DNA of 64,000 nt from Lentinula raphanica (taxonomy: Eukaryota; Basidiomycota; Agaricomycetes; Agaricales; Omphalotaceae). Below the pieces are notes generated by a model. It was not told where the DNA came from and did not search any database. It worked only from the letters and a program-made list of their open reading frames with translations. This document shows, one piece after another, positions 21,586 to 33,766 of the stretch. The number at the start of each line of letters is the position of its first letter. Positions within the stretch are counted from its first letter, which is position 1. The translations under genes were made by a program, and so were the position numbers. Location of the stretch: positions 1-64,000 of the forward strand of contig JANVFP010000008.1 in NCBI GenBank assembly GCA_027919835.1, given 5' to 3'.

Positions 21586-23284
21586 TGTTGCGCGGTTTTT
21601 CCGCGCAGGCGTGCAATGATCAAAAAGATCAACTTAGACCGTTGCATAGTATCAATAAGGACTGTAGTGAGCCCGAACTAGCAGTCAAACTTGTATCAGT
21701 ATAAGCTAGGATACAGATCCTTTGGCAGGATCAGCCATGAATATCCACTTAGAGCTATTGCTCGCACCCTTGGTCGGGGATCCTTCAAGAATGCTGACTA
21801 CTGGTACGAGCACACCAAGGGAATATCGACTTAGTATCAAGATCTGCCGGATCGGCACAACTGAGTTTGGTACTTGGCTGTGATGACGGAAATTTCACTT
21901 GATCTAGCAGATCAGACACGATGAGAGCCTATCCGGACGAGTTACCACACGGAAACCCTACGCAAAGTAGCGGAAACCGTCGGAAACATGATGATCTAGT
22001 ATTTCCGTGGCAGTACGGGTGAAACCCGCAGCGGAAACACGCATATGTTCAAGTTCTAAACTGGGACATAGCGTATGCTATGTACAGCTTTGACCAGCAC
22101 TCACGGAAACGCGCGGAAACCTACGGAAAACACTTCTGAAGCATTTATCTTCGTTGTCCGCTCCAGAACACCAGGCTATATGCATACCGATCGAAAGCTA
22201 CGGACCAGACCTACCTGATCCGCGAGATCAACCACTGTTACGAGTCTATCTCATTAACTTGGGAAGACCACTACCATTCTGCGGAAGCAAATTCGTTGGA
22301 AACACTTGAGCAACACAGGCAGGAGCCACTCTGACGAGTTAGGCACCCTAGCATGTGGATGCCGCACAGACCATGGTCGGAACTTGCTTGGTCTTCTAGA
22401 TCTGGCGAAAGTACGACGAAATACGGACAAGTTTCATCTTTTTCTCTGTTTTCTTTACTATTTCCTTGCGTGTTTGTATCGTTTCAGTCATATTTTACTA
22501 TTTAAGTGTATATTATCGGACTCCGTCCGTAGAAATAGCTAGATCTACTAGATCAAGGACAAATACGGGTATCGGACTTTTCGTAGTGTACTTAAAGACC
22601 TGTATCTGCACAAATGAAACAAGTTTCGCGCCCAGATCTCTCTGAACTGGTAATCCTTTTCATCCATACGTGGGAGTAAAGGCTTCTAAGCCGTACCGGA
22701 CCTTGCAGATTAAGTGTGTTACTTCATCGCGATAAGCCCGACTTTTGAGTGGTTTGACTTGGTGTCTGTCACTTGCTAGTTGAAGGTAGACTCCGTTCCG
22801 GAGATACAGAGGACTTGGTCTCAGGTTGTGCTGAGTGAACGTGCAGAGTTTTGGTGGCTCTGTTCAAGTTGACACGTAGTGATTGGTGATCTGCGTGATC
22901 TTCGAGGTTTTACTGAGAATAGTGATCAGTACTGCTTCACCCGGGAGCGGAATCGATTGGTCTACCATAACGTCTGGTACCCCATTGCTTTCCGAGCCTA
23001 AAAACCCTTATCCGAACGGAAGCCGTTCAAAACAAACCCCTTAGTCCAGATCTTACGACTGGTATATCCGTGTCACTTCGTTCTGCTGACCAGTATTGCT
23101 GATCTAAAAGATCTTACAAGACTGCGTTCGACTTGAGATATAAGATAGTGCGGAATCTCTGACAACGCCCCACACCTCGCTATAAATACAATTTGATTGA
23201 CGAATCCGTGAAGTCGTACTCTGTGTTCGTGCTAAGTGACCTGTCATAAGGCATTATACTAAGAGCAGACTTTATACCTCGTTA
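21586..23284 (+). repeat. 3' LTR, full length (~1.7 kb)
   Basis: Follows a polypurine tract (tagtttgggggaga) and begins TGTTGCGCGG. It ends near ctcgtta before the TCGC duplication. The end is fixed by where the interrupted palindrome arm resumes, and the terminal dinucleotide is not a textbook CA, so it could be off by a base or two. Confidence 0.8.
23181..23188 (+). promoter_or_regulatory. TATA box of the Gypsy LTR
   Basis: TATAAATA, about 100 bp before the LTR end and in the portion missing from the 5' LTR. This is the likely U3 promoter element. Confidence 0.55.
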
Positions 23285-23288
23285 TCGC

Positions 23289-23372
23289 GTTACTTAGCAT
23301 CATCAGGTTATGCGAGAATTCAAAATAAATTCATGATATCTAAGCGCTACTTATTTGGTCGTGCATGCAGTG
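23289..23372 (-). repeat. displaced outer end of the CACTG palindrome right arm
   Basis: Perfect reverse complement of the left arm end (about 902-985), separated from the rest of its arm by the Gypsy insertion. TCGC at 3084-3087 and 23285-23288 is the likely 4-bp target duplication of that insertion. Confidence 0.85.
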
Positions 23373-23375
23373 TAG

Positions 23376-24505
23376 TTCATCGTCGTGTAAATTGGTCATG
23401 TGACTTGATGCCTGTGGATGGCGCCTACCTTAGACCAAGATGGGTAGATGTTCCTACTAGGAAACATCCATTGGTAGTGGGTATGACTCTATCAAGTACC
23501 TTCTCCATTTTTCTTTTCCTTCATTCATTCATTCATTCAATTAAATCATCTCACTCTACATTCTCTTCTCATATTTCTTACCTGTCACCTCTATCATCAT
23601 TTCTATCATTGCCCATTGCCTGCACCCATCGCCCATCCCTATGTATCACACAATAAACTCATCATCTGCTTACACCCAATTATGCTCAAGCCTTTATATG
23701 TGGACATGGCATATGTGGGGGAAAGGGGGGCTGTTGAGATTGTTGTGCCTGGGTGTGGGCGTGGGTGTGCCAGGAGTTCCGCAGATGGGGATGGGAAGGA
23801 GGAAGGACTCGAACATGGGAAGAAGAACATGGGAAGAAGAACATGGGGAAGAAGAGCAAGAGGATGAGGATGAGGATGCTGGCCCACTGGGATGAGGATA
23901 AAGATAAGAATGAAAAAGAAGACATAATCCAAGTCTTCATCAATGTCCTCCTCTATCCTCTTGAATCACATGTTACTGTGAGTCAGTTTTTTCTGTTTCT
24001 TGGTGTCTTAGTATTTCTCCTTTCAATTTTTAGTTACAAATCTGTGTTCTCACTCCTTAATTGTATTTCTTCTCTTCGTTCTCTTCATAGTCAACAGTCT
24101 TAATAGGGAATGAGATCTGGACAATACTGAGAGGATTCGAGCTTGGACTAGACAGTACTGAATAGGCACAACTGATATAAATGTAACATTGGGAGAATTC
24201 AAAAAATGCCAAGAGGTGTAAATCTGGTGACATGAATCTTGTAGCTTTTGATTTGCCAAATAAGAATCACTGGATTTAAATTTTGTACACTTGTAGTGCA
24301 TAGTTTTTAGTTCTCCCTCACAGCCTATCTTCTCATGTAACATGTTTCAACTTTGTCAAGTCTAGGATCATGGATGCAATCATTTGAATCTATGTTGTAT
24401 GTAATAATCATGTTGTCTTTCATTTGATTTGTATCTTAATCTGTCATTCTATTATTCAATCTGTCATACAATATCTCAGGAGTTGGTACCCCTGATTATG
24501 ACCAG
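23376..24505. other. intergenic, low complexity, no gene
   Basis: A pyrimidine-rich stretch around 23500-23640 and a purine-rich GAAGAA/GATGAG stretch at about 23800-23895. ORFs on either strand are low-complexity reflections of this composition. Nothing else recognised. Confidence 0.55.
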
Positions 24506-24513
24506 ATATAAAG

Positions 24514-24947
24514 AGGACTTATGATAATACACCCAGATGTCATACACAAAACCAGCTCAAATCTGGCCTGTTTTGTACGAACCTGGCAGCAAGTTTTGGG
24601 GGTCATTTTGTACGAACTTGTGTACAGCCCCTAGATTTTGCCAAAATTCCCAGAAACCTTCCCAAACAGTCCTAGAAATCTGTCTGAGCTGACGAAGTCT
24701 GTGCAGATCATTGTTTGCATATGGCCTATCTGAGCATGTACCCCCATCTGCTATCTCCTAGACAAATATCCATGACTGGAACCCGGACATCCCACACCAA
24801 ATTTGGGTCCCTTTTGTACGAAATGTCCCTCCAGGCTCCTGCCTATGGCGGGTCTTTTGTACAAACTCATATACAGGATTTTGCCAAATTTCGGGGGTGT
24901 TTTGTATGAATTCGTGTACTACATTTGGGTGTATTATCACGGGTCCT
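24514..24947. mobile_element. 434-bp MITE with 8-bp target duplication
   Basis: Inverted ends AGGAC...TGATAATACACCCA, flanked by atataaag (24506-24513) and acataaag (24948-24955), one mismatch. The interior repeats the motif TTTTGTACGAA on both strands. Non-coding. Size and duplication length suggest a hAT-type MITE. Confidence 0.75.
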
Positions 24948-24955
24948 ACATAAAG

Positions 24956-25698
24956 GTTATAAGGCAAACATATTATGACATCTGACATCTGTGTCATTTT
25001 CCCTTATTGCTTTTTGCATCATGTGTCTTTGTTACCACCTGATCATTCTTCATGACTCACTGCAATTGGCAATTGTACATCCTGCTTCATTATCAATCCT
25101 CTTCTCATGCTTTATCATCCTTCTTTTGTGTTCTGTCATTATTCACCTTTCTGTTCTCATGCCGTGGTTCTTGTGTTATTGTTCTTTACATCTTTCTCTC
25201 ACGCTGTCACTATTTCTTATCTTTTCAAACAATCTAACTCGCTCTTCACCTTTTACATTCTTGCATGACATCTTTCACATTCTTGTGTTATTGTCTTTTC
25301 CAATCTTTTTCACACATGCTGTTTATTTTTGCTACTTTGGGTACTTATTGTTCCACCTAGTATAAATACTACTGCAGTTAAACTCCTGGTTCCCTATCTT
25401 GACCTCTTGGTCATTGGGAACTAGGTTTGTGTTTGTATTCTACTCACAATTCAATACTAACTTTGTCATTGGGAACTAGACCTGTTCCTTCTGAGCCCTA
25501 GTGATTGGCCCTCTGTGCCCTTATTGTCACTGAGATCACCTCCAACCTTACCCGGTACTGGGTTGTGCTTGTGGTTGTGCTGTGCCCTCCTTTTGTGCTA
25601 ACCCCTTTGGAACAAAACAATTTCCACTTGACTCTGTGATTCCCATCCATTGCAATACTCTTCTAAAGTTACAACTGTCCAAAAATCTTGTTGATACA
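24956..25698 (+). promoter_or_regulatory. upstream region of the ankyrin gene
   Basis: Pyrimidine-rich DNA followed by TATAAATA at 25361-25368, about 340 bp before the proposed ATG at 25699. Two copies of cattgggaactag follow the TATA box. The direct repeats and TATA box could also come from an old LTR. Confidence 0.45.
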
Positions 25699-28600
25699 AT
25701 GGATTCTGAAGGTTTACCTGTACATTACAGCTAACTATGTAATATGCTAATAGCTCAATGATACAGGTGAAACTCAAGAAGAATCTCACTCCGGTTCTCA
25801 GAAATTAGGCATCCATACATATTACTCAATATTTCCAACTACTGGTGGTTAGTTATGTTATTTTTCAAAAGAACACAATAGACAAGTAACCTCCCTAGCA
25901 AATCGATACTATGATTATGAAGAAAAATATGCTCCTGATCCTCTAGGTGAAGAAACTGAAAAAAGTGCTAGAGTTTGGAAAGTATATTTAGATGAAGTGA
26001 AAAGATATGATGGTCAAATGAGGACAGACTTTGAAAACACAATTGATACACTTTTAGTTTTTGTATGTTTCTATATTTAAGAAAGGTTTAACTGATTTAA
26101 ATGAATTCTAGGCTGCACTTTTTTCTGCAGTTGTGACATCTTTTGTCATTGCTACAATATCTGCCCTTCAGCCTGATTATGCACAGATCATGGCTGTTCT
26201 TCTTAATGAGCAGGTTGACCTGTTGAGAGCATCTGGAAACCTCACAGAAATTAAATCAATTCCCAAATCCCAAGTAGACCTTCAAAATGCATCTCCAGGG
26301 ACAGATGATCTTTGGATTAATGGCTTATTCTTTGCAAGCTTATCACTCTCTCTGGCTACTGCACTGCTATCAGTGCTTGTGAAGCAATGGCTTCAAGCAT
26401 ATTTTGATATAGCTTCAGAAAATGCAAGAGAAAAGGCCATGATTCGACAGCTTAGATATATAGGACTCATCAAATGGAAAGTCCCTGAAATTATTGGAAT
26501 TTTACCACTTGTCCTCCATATCTCCCTAGGGCTTTTCCTGGCTGGATTTGCTTTGTATATATCTAAACTACACAGTGCTCTTTGCTGGATTATAGTTGCA
26601 GTAACAGGGGTTGCTGGTGTTATCTATTTGGGAAGTATAATTCTGCCTTCTATTTGGATAGACTGCCCATACAGAGTGCCATTACTCTTGAACCCATGCA
26701 GATATATTGTCCATCCATTCTATGTTATTGTATGGCTTGTAAAATTAGCTCATAGAAAATTTCAGCAGCAAAAAAAGAAGTTGGATTATCCAGATCAGTA
26801 CAAAAAGTCTTTGAAGAAAGCTGAACTTCATCAGTTTAATAGTGATGAGATTATGCATTCAGTACAAGCAAACATACTTGTTTGGCTTTGCTCATTTCAA
26901 TCAAATCAATCAATTCAGCGTGTAGTTGCACAGGCTCTTTATGGAATTTTCAAGACATTTCAAGACATTCAAAGGTCTCATACTAGTGTAGGTTTTGCTA
27001 CAAATTTACTACAGATATATACAAAACAACTTGAAAATTATTTCAAATTGTTACAAGAAACAATATGGAAAGGCTTGCTCAACAGTACAGATGAAGATGT
27101 GGCTATATGGGAAGGAATAATTCAGAAGTGGATTGAGATCAGAAGTCAAAATGATGTTGGATTGATAGCACTAGATGATGCTCAGCAAGAAAATTGTTTC
27201 TATGAAGCAGTTTTAAAAAACAAACTCAAAGTTGTGGCATTCTTGCTTAAAATTGGTACAAATGTTGATGCTCAAATGGGTCAATATTATAGTGCATTAC
27301 AAACTGCTGCATATCAGGGCTATGCAGAGCTGGTAACATCATTGGTTCAGAAAGGTGCAACTATTAATTCTGAAGGAGGAGAATATGGGACTGCATTGCA
27401 AGCAGCTGCATTCCAAGGAAATGCCAAGATTGTGGAATACTTAGTTCAGATAGGAGCAGATGTCAATGCTAGAGGAGGATTATATGACACTGCATTGCAA
27501 GCAGCTGCATATCAGGGTCACTTATTTATTGTTAAATTTTTGGTCAAGAATGATGCAGATGTAAATACTGAAGGTGGCAAATATGGCACTGCATTGCAAG
27601 CTGCAGCATTTAGAGGGAGTTCTCAAACTGTAGAATTCTTGATTGAAAATAATGCAAATGTAAATGCTCAGGCAGGTCAATATAGCACTGCATTGCAAGC
27701 TGCTGCATATCAGGGCCACTCAGCAATTGTGGAACTTTTAGTTGGAAAAGAAGCAGATGTAAATGTATCAGGTGGTGAATTTGGCACTGCTTTACAGGCA
27801 GCTGCTTTTCAGGGGAATTCCAAAATTGTGAAATTTCTAATAGACAGTCATGCAAATATTGATATTCAAGGAGGTCAATATAATACTGCATTGCAAGCTG
27901 CTGAGTATCAAAATCACTCAGATATTGTCAAAATATTGGTCAGGAATAATGCCAGAAGGAATCACTATGGCACTGCATTGCAAATTGCTGCATTACATGG
28001 GAACTTCAAGTTTGTAAAGTTCTTAGTTGAAAGAAATGCAGATATCAATGCTCAAGGAGGACTATATAATACTGCATTGCAAGCTGCTGCTGAACAGGGT
28101 CACTCAGAGATTGTAGTATTCTTAGTCAACAATGGTGCAAATGTTAATGATCAAGGAGGGAAATATGGCAATGCATTGCAAGCTGCTGCATTCTCAGGAA
28201 ATATCAAGATTGTAAAATTTTTAGTTGAAAATAAAGCACATGTCAATGCTCAAGGAGGTCAATACCATACTGCATTGCATGCTGCTGCATTTAAGGGGCA
28301 CCCTGAAATTGTTACATTTCTGATTGAGATTGGTGCAGATGTTCAAGCTCAAGGAAAGTTATATGGCACTACACTACAAGCTGCTGCATTGCAAGAAAAT
28401 TTGAACATTGTGAAGCTTTTGATTGAGCGAGGTGCAAATGTTAATAATCAAGGAGGTCAATATGGCACTGCACTGCAAGCTGCAGCATCCCAAGGGTATT
28501 CTCAGACTGTGGAATTTTTGATTGAAAATAATGCAAATGTAAATGCTCAAGGAGGTCAATATAATACTGCATTGCAGGCTGCTGCATATCAGGGCCACTT

Positions 28601-31600
28601 CACAGTTGTAAAGTTTTTAGTTGAGAAAGAGGCAGATATAAATGCTCAAGGTGGTCAATATGGTTCTGCACTACAAGCTGCTGCTCTTCAAGGCCACTTA
28701 GATATTGTAAAATTCTTAGTTGCAAAAGATACAAACCTCAATATACAAGGAGCTCAATATAGAACTGCTTTGCAAGCTGCTGTAGATCAGGGCCACTCAA
28801 CTATAATTGCATTTCTGAGTAAAACACTTGTAAATGTTGATAATCAAATAAATCAAAATAACTCAGCACTACAAGATAGTGTAGTATTCAAGCACTTGGA
28901 ATCTCCAGAAGTGTTAGTACAAAATTCTACAAAAGGCAAATTGCTAAGAAATCAAAATAGTGCATTGCAATCTGCAGCATTTCAAGGAAATTCCAGGATT
29001 GTAGCATTCTTAGCTAGACATGGTGCAGATATTAATGCACAAGAAGGCCAATATGGCACTGCTTTACAAGCTGCTGTATATCAGGGCCACTTAGACATTG
29101 TAGAATCTTTAATCAGAGAAGGTGCAAATATAAATGCTCAAGGAGGTCAATATGGCACTGCTTTACAAGCTGCTGCATATCAGGGATACATAAATATTGT
29201 GCATTTTTTGATTCAACATGGTGCAGATGTCAATAATCAAGGTGGCCAATATAGTACTGCACTTCAAGCTGCAGCTTCAAGGGGCCACTTAGATATTGTA
29301 AAACTCTTGGTTCAGAAAGGTGCAGATATAAATATTCAAGGAGGTCAACATGGTAGCACCGTGAAAGCAGCTGCATATGGGGGCCACTCAGATATTGTGA
29401 GATTTTTGACTCAACAATGTACCAATGTTGATGTTCAAAGAGATATACATAATATCATTTTACAAGCTGCTGCCTTTCAGAATTATTCAGATAGCACAGA
29501 TAATTTGAATGAAGAAAGTACAAACAACAATAACAATAGAACTCAACATAGTACTATCTTGCAAGGCATTGTACATCAGAAGCATGTAGATATTAAGGAA
29601 TCCTTGCTTAAAACAAGTACTGATGTCAATATTCAAGGAGACCCATATGACACTGCCTTGCAAGCTGCAGCATTTGAGGGTGTTTCAAATGTTGTGGAAA
29701 TTTTGATTCAACAAGGTGCAAATGTAAATGCTCAAGGAGGCAGATATGGGACTGCCTTGCAAGCTGCTGCATATCAGGGCCACTTAAATGTCATCTTATC
29801 CTTGGTCCAGCAAGGGGCAGATATTGATGCTCAAGGAGGTCAATATGGGTCTGCCTTGCAAGCTGCCATACATCAGAGCCACTTGGATATTGTGAAATTC
29901 TTGGTTGAGAGGGGTACAAATGTGAATGTGCTAGGAGGCCAATATGGAACTGCCTTGCAAGCTGCTGCATATCAGGGTTCCTTGAAAATTGTGAAATTTT
30001 TGGTCCAGCAAGGTGCAAATGTAAATATATTGGGGGGCCCATATGGGACTGCCTTGCAAGCTGCTGCATGTCAAGGCCATATGAATATTACTCAGTTCTT
30101 GGTTGAAGAGGGTGCCAATGTCAATAGCATCTCAGATGGTCAATATGGGACTGCCTTGCAAGCTGCTGCATATCAAAGTTCCCTAGAAATTGTAAAGTTC
30201 TTGGTTCAACAAGGTGCAGATATTGATGCTCAGGGAGGACAATATGGTAATGCTTTGCAAGCTGCTGCATATCAGGGCAATCTAAGTATTATCAAATTCT
30301 TGGTTGAAATAGGTGCAAATCTAAATATGTTAGGAGGTCAATATGAAACTGCTTTACAGGCTGCAGTATATCAAGGCCACTTGGATACCATCCAGGTTCT
30401 GGTTGATAATGGTGCAAATTTTGATGGTTTTCCTATCTTGCAAATAGCTGCATATCAGGGCCATTTGGATATCCTCAAAGTTTTGATTGGAAAAGGTGCA
30501 GATGTTAATGCTCAGGGAGGCCAATATGGGAATGCTTTGCAAGCTGCAGCATATCAGGGCTACTATAATATTGTAAATTTCTTGATCAAAAAAGGAGCAG
30601 ATGTCAATCTTTTAGGAGGCCAACATGGGAGTGCATTGCAAACTGCAGCATATCAGGGACACTTAGATATCTTAACTCTTTTGCTTAAAAAAGGTGCAGA
30701 TATCAATATCTTACCTGTTCTCCAAGTGGCTGCATATCAGGGCCATTTGAACATTATAGAAGTTTTGCTTGCAAAAGGTGTAAATATTAATGCCTCAAGA
30801 GGTCAATATGGGACTGCCTTACAAGCTGCTGCATATCAGGGCCACTTGGATATTGTAAAATTTTTACTTACAAAAGATGCAGATATCAATATATCACCTG
30901 CATTGCAAGCTGCTGCCTATCAGGGTCATTTGGATATAGCAGAATTTTTACTTGAAAAAGGTGCAGATGTTGATAATTCAAGAGGTGAATTTGGAACTGC
31001 ATTACAAGCTGCAGCATTTCAGGGTCAATTGGATATTATACAACTTTTGCTTAAAAAGGTGCAGATGTCAATATCTCACCTGCTTTGCAAGCTGCAGCAT
31101 ATCAGGGCCATTTGAATATTACAGAATTGTTGCTGGCAAATGGAGCAGATGTCAATCTTCCAAGAGGCCAATATGGCACTGCCTTGCAAGCTGCAGTATA
31201 TCAGGGCCACTTGGATATTATAAAATTGCTGCTGAGAAGAGGTGCAGATGTCACTGTTTCAGGAGGCCAGTATGGAAATGCTTTGCAAGCTGCAGCATAT
31301 CAGGGCCATTTGAATATTATAGAACTTCTAGTGGACAAAGGTGCAGATGTTAATATCTCAGGAGGCCAATATGGAACAGTCTTACAAGCTGCTGCATATC
31401 AGGGGTACTTAGATATTATAAGATTTTTAATTGAAAAAAATGCAGATGTTGATATCTCAGGAGGTCAACATGGGACTGCCTTGCAAGCTGCTGCATATCA
31501 GGGCCATGTGGATATCCTCAAAGTTTTGGTTGGAAAAGGTGCAGATGTTAATGCTCAGGGAGGCCAATATGGGAATGCTTTGCAAGCTGCTGCATATCAG

Positions 31601-32362
31601 GGCCACTTGAACATTACTCAAGTTTTGGTTGAAAAAGGTGCAAATGTCAATGCTCAGGAAGGCCAATATGGAAATGCTTTACAAGCTGCTGCATATCAGG
31701 GCCACTTAGATATTGCTCAATTTTTAGTTGAAAAAGGTGCAGATGTTAATGCTCATGGAGGCCTATATGGAAATGCTTTGCAAGCTGCTGCATATCAGGG
31801 CCACTTAGATATTGCTGTATTTCTAGTTGAAAAAGGTGCAGATGTTAATGCACAAGAAGGCCAATATCAGAGTGCTTTGCAAGCTGCTGCATCTCAGGAC
31901 CACTTGAACATTGCTCAATTCTTAGTTGAAAAAGGTGTAGATGTTAATGCACAAGAAGGCCGATATGGAAATGCTCTGCAAGCTGCTGCATATCAAGGCC
32001 ACTTGAATATTACTCAATTTTTGGTTGAAAAAGGTGCAGATGTCAATGCTCAGGAAGGCCAATATGGGAATGCTTTGCAAGCTGCTGCATATCAGGGCCA
32101 CTTAGATATTACTCAATTTTTGGTTGAAAAAGGTGCAGATGTCAATGCTCAGGAAGGCCAATATGGGAATGCTTTGCAAGCTGCTGCATATAAGGGCCAC
32201 TTAGATATTGCTCAATATCTGGTTGAGAAAGGTGCAGATGTTAATGCTCTAGGAGGGCTCTATGATACTGCTTTACAAGCTGCCACCCTTCAAGGTCATT
32301 CAGAACTTACAGCATATTTAAGTGCTAAGGGTGCACTGTTAGGCAGTGAAACATTAGACTGA
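25699..32362 (+). CDS. giant membrane ankyrin-repeat protein with DUF6535-like domain (frameshifted)
   Basis: Exons: 25699-25711, 25767-25844, 25887-26062, then 26112 to the stop at 32360-32362, joined by three introns. The first about 250 residues resemble the basidiomycete DUF6535 domain: W..Y..E...D, then LLVFAALFSAVVTSFVI, and further membrane segments at LFFASLSLSLATALLSVLV, ILPLVLHISLGLFLAGF and CWIIVAVTGVAGVIYLGSII. A linker is followed by roughly fifty 33-residue ankyrin repeats with core LQAAAYQGHLDIVKFL. The A-run at 31053-31057 has five A where equivalent repeats have six, so the frame shifts and the last about 430 residues (to LLGSETLD) need a +1 correction. This is a real frameshift or a sequencing slip. 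Likely a membrane-anchored protein-interaction scaffold; partners unknown. Confidence 0.8.
27240..32330 (+). repeat. coding tandem array of 99-bp ankyrin units
   Basis: Units of 99 bp repeat about 50 times. Those from about 31490 to 32230 are the most alike at DNA level (atatcagggccacttagat and ggtgcagatgttaatgct recur nearly unchanged), whereas units near 28800-29600 are degenerate and some are shortened. Confidence 0.85.
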
Positions 32363-32529
32363 CAAAAGAACACTGTATTTAGTTAAAGACACTTATGGCA
32401 GGGACTCATAATAATGTTCTAACATTTAATTATAACTGACACTGTAGTTGCCAGTCTGAGATCATGTTCTGTACAATTATTATCAAAAATTATAAGAATT
32501 ACATGCTGGATTCAAGAAAAGAAATTGGA

Positions 32530-33705
32530 TGTCATTAGTACTTCAGCCAGCGTCCATTATTCTCCAAAAGTTTCTGTATACGATGAGAAAAAGTGATGTA
32601 GAGATGCTTTGCATACTCATTGAGGTCATTCCTATACCAAATGTCATTCAACGTGCCCAAAGTTGTGTTAAAGTCTGAGGTCTTGGATCCATTTTCGTGA
32701 TGCGGCGCTCGAGCTCAGCCCATGCATTTTCAATAGGGTTGATGTCCGGAGATTTGGAGGGCCACTTGAGGACATTGATGCCGTGCTCCTCGAACCATTG
32801 TTTGATGTCCCGAGCAGTGTGTTTAGGATCATTATCTTGTTGAAAGATCCAATGCTAGTCTTCATATCCACAGTCTTGGACATTCGAAAGAAAAGATTCC
32901 TAGGAAGAAATGAGTTCACAGTATGGAGAATAAGAAGGCAACTCACCTCTAGGACCTGCATGTACACAAATCTATCCATTGTCCCTTCAATTCGATGCAA
33001 TTTTCCAACACCATTCTGGGTGATGCAGCCCCAGACCATTAAAGAACCAGTTCCCAAGCCTTGTCGTTCCCGCTGAAACATGCATTGTTCAGTGAACAGG
33101 TTCTCTCCTTTTTGTTTGCGATACCAACAAAGTCCATCGGAGCCATTCAAGTTGAATTTCAACTCGTCAGAAAAGATGACCCAATAATGAGCCCAGCCAG
33201 CAAGATATGCCCATTCTCACCAGGTCCGCGCGAAGGCAAGCCATTCTTGGGAATTGTGAGGGGTTAGGATGGCCTTTTGACAATGAACAAAGCCTTTCAA
33301 GTTGTGTTGACTTAACATGAGGCAAACAGTATGTGGAGCCACGTTTGGAAAGCGGTTGCATTGAAAGTCAGCGCCAGTTTGAGCACAACCTTCATCAATG
33401 TCGGCTATAGCAAGCTGAGCTTTGTCTTCTGTGACGGCCTTGTTGTGCACATGTCATTTGGGTTTATGATAGCAACCTTTGCCATGAGTGATGCTGTAGT
33501 TTTTTAAAATGGTGTAATGGGTAGCCGCAGTGTCACAGAAGTAAGGAGCATGGTGTGCGATCCAGTTGAAGCTTTTTTTCAGCTCATCACGATAGAGAAG
33601 GGTTATACAATGCTTGGTGGGTGTTACTTTAGCAGGAGGAAGCCCATAAGGCTTTTTATGAGCAGTCATATTGGCAATGAGTAAAGGTATAGTGCGTGTG
33701 AACAA
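32530..33705 (-). pseudogene. Tc1/mariner transposase, broken
   Basis: Reading on the minus strand, segments in different frames give the N-terminal helical region, VIFSDELKFNLNGSDG (first Asp), then QQDNDPKHT (second Asp) and SPDINPIENAW (third acidic residue, Glu), ending NNGRWLKY near 32540. The DDE spacing is that of Tc1 (34 residues between the last two). Several frame breaks (around 32860, 33000 and 33270) and stops make it dead. Terminal repeats were not resolved. Confidence 0.8.
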
Positions 33706-33766
33706 AAAATCTACATATGGGGTGCTCGTGATGGCTTGCCATCACTGTATGTAGATGGCATCTACC

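Larger units (their letters stand above)
3088..23284 (+). mobile_element. Ty3/Gypsy LTR retrotransposon, ~20.2 kb with nested insertions
   Basis: The element is bounded by LTRs starting TGTTGCGCGG (3088 and 21586). Gene order is gag, protease, RT, RNase H, integrase on the + strand, which is the Ty3/Gypsy order. About 9 kb between integrase and the 3' LTR holds two spliced genes on the minus strand. Nested insertions are at 5016-5239, 5904-6486 and 14148-17179. The shared 932 bp of the two LTRs show only two differences that I found (both C versus T), so insertion was recent. The 5' LTR lacks its 3' part. The body is rich in CGGAAA and in a GATCT...AGATC palindrome, unlike the flanking DNA. 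Confidence 0.88.

Noticed and set aside
23639..23943. Hydrophobic minus-strand ORFs of about 85-97 codons
   Set aside because: They reflect a purine-rich GAAGAA/GATGAG stretch and have no start context or family match.
24991..25365. 124-codon hydrophobic ORF upstream of the ankyrin gene
   Set aside because: Translation of pyrimidine-rich DNA; no conserved motif; just before the likely TATA box.
27522..30542. Minus-strand ORFs across the ankyrin array
   Set aside because: Periodic shadows of the 99-bp coding repeat.
33715..33762. Short hairpin tctacata...tatgtaga as a transposon end
   Set aside because: No partner end or target duplication was found; may be an excision footprint.
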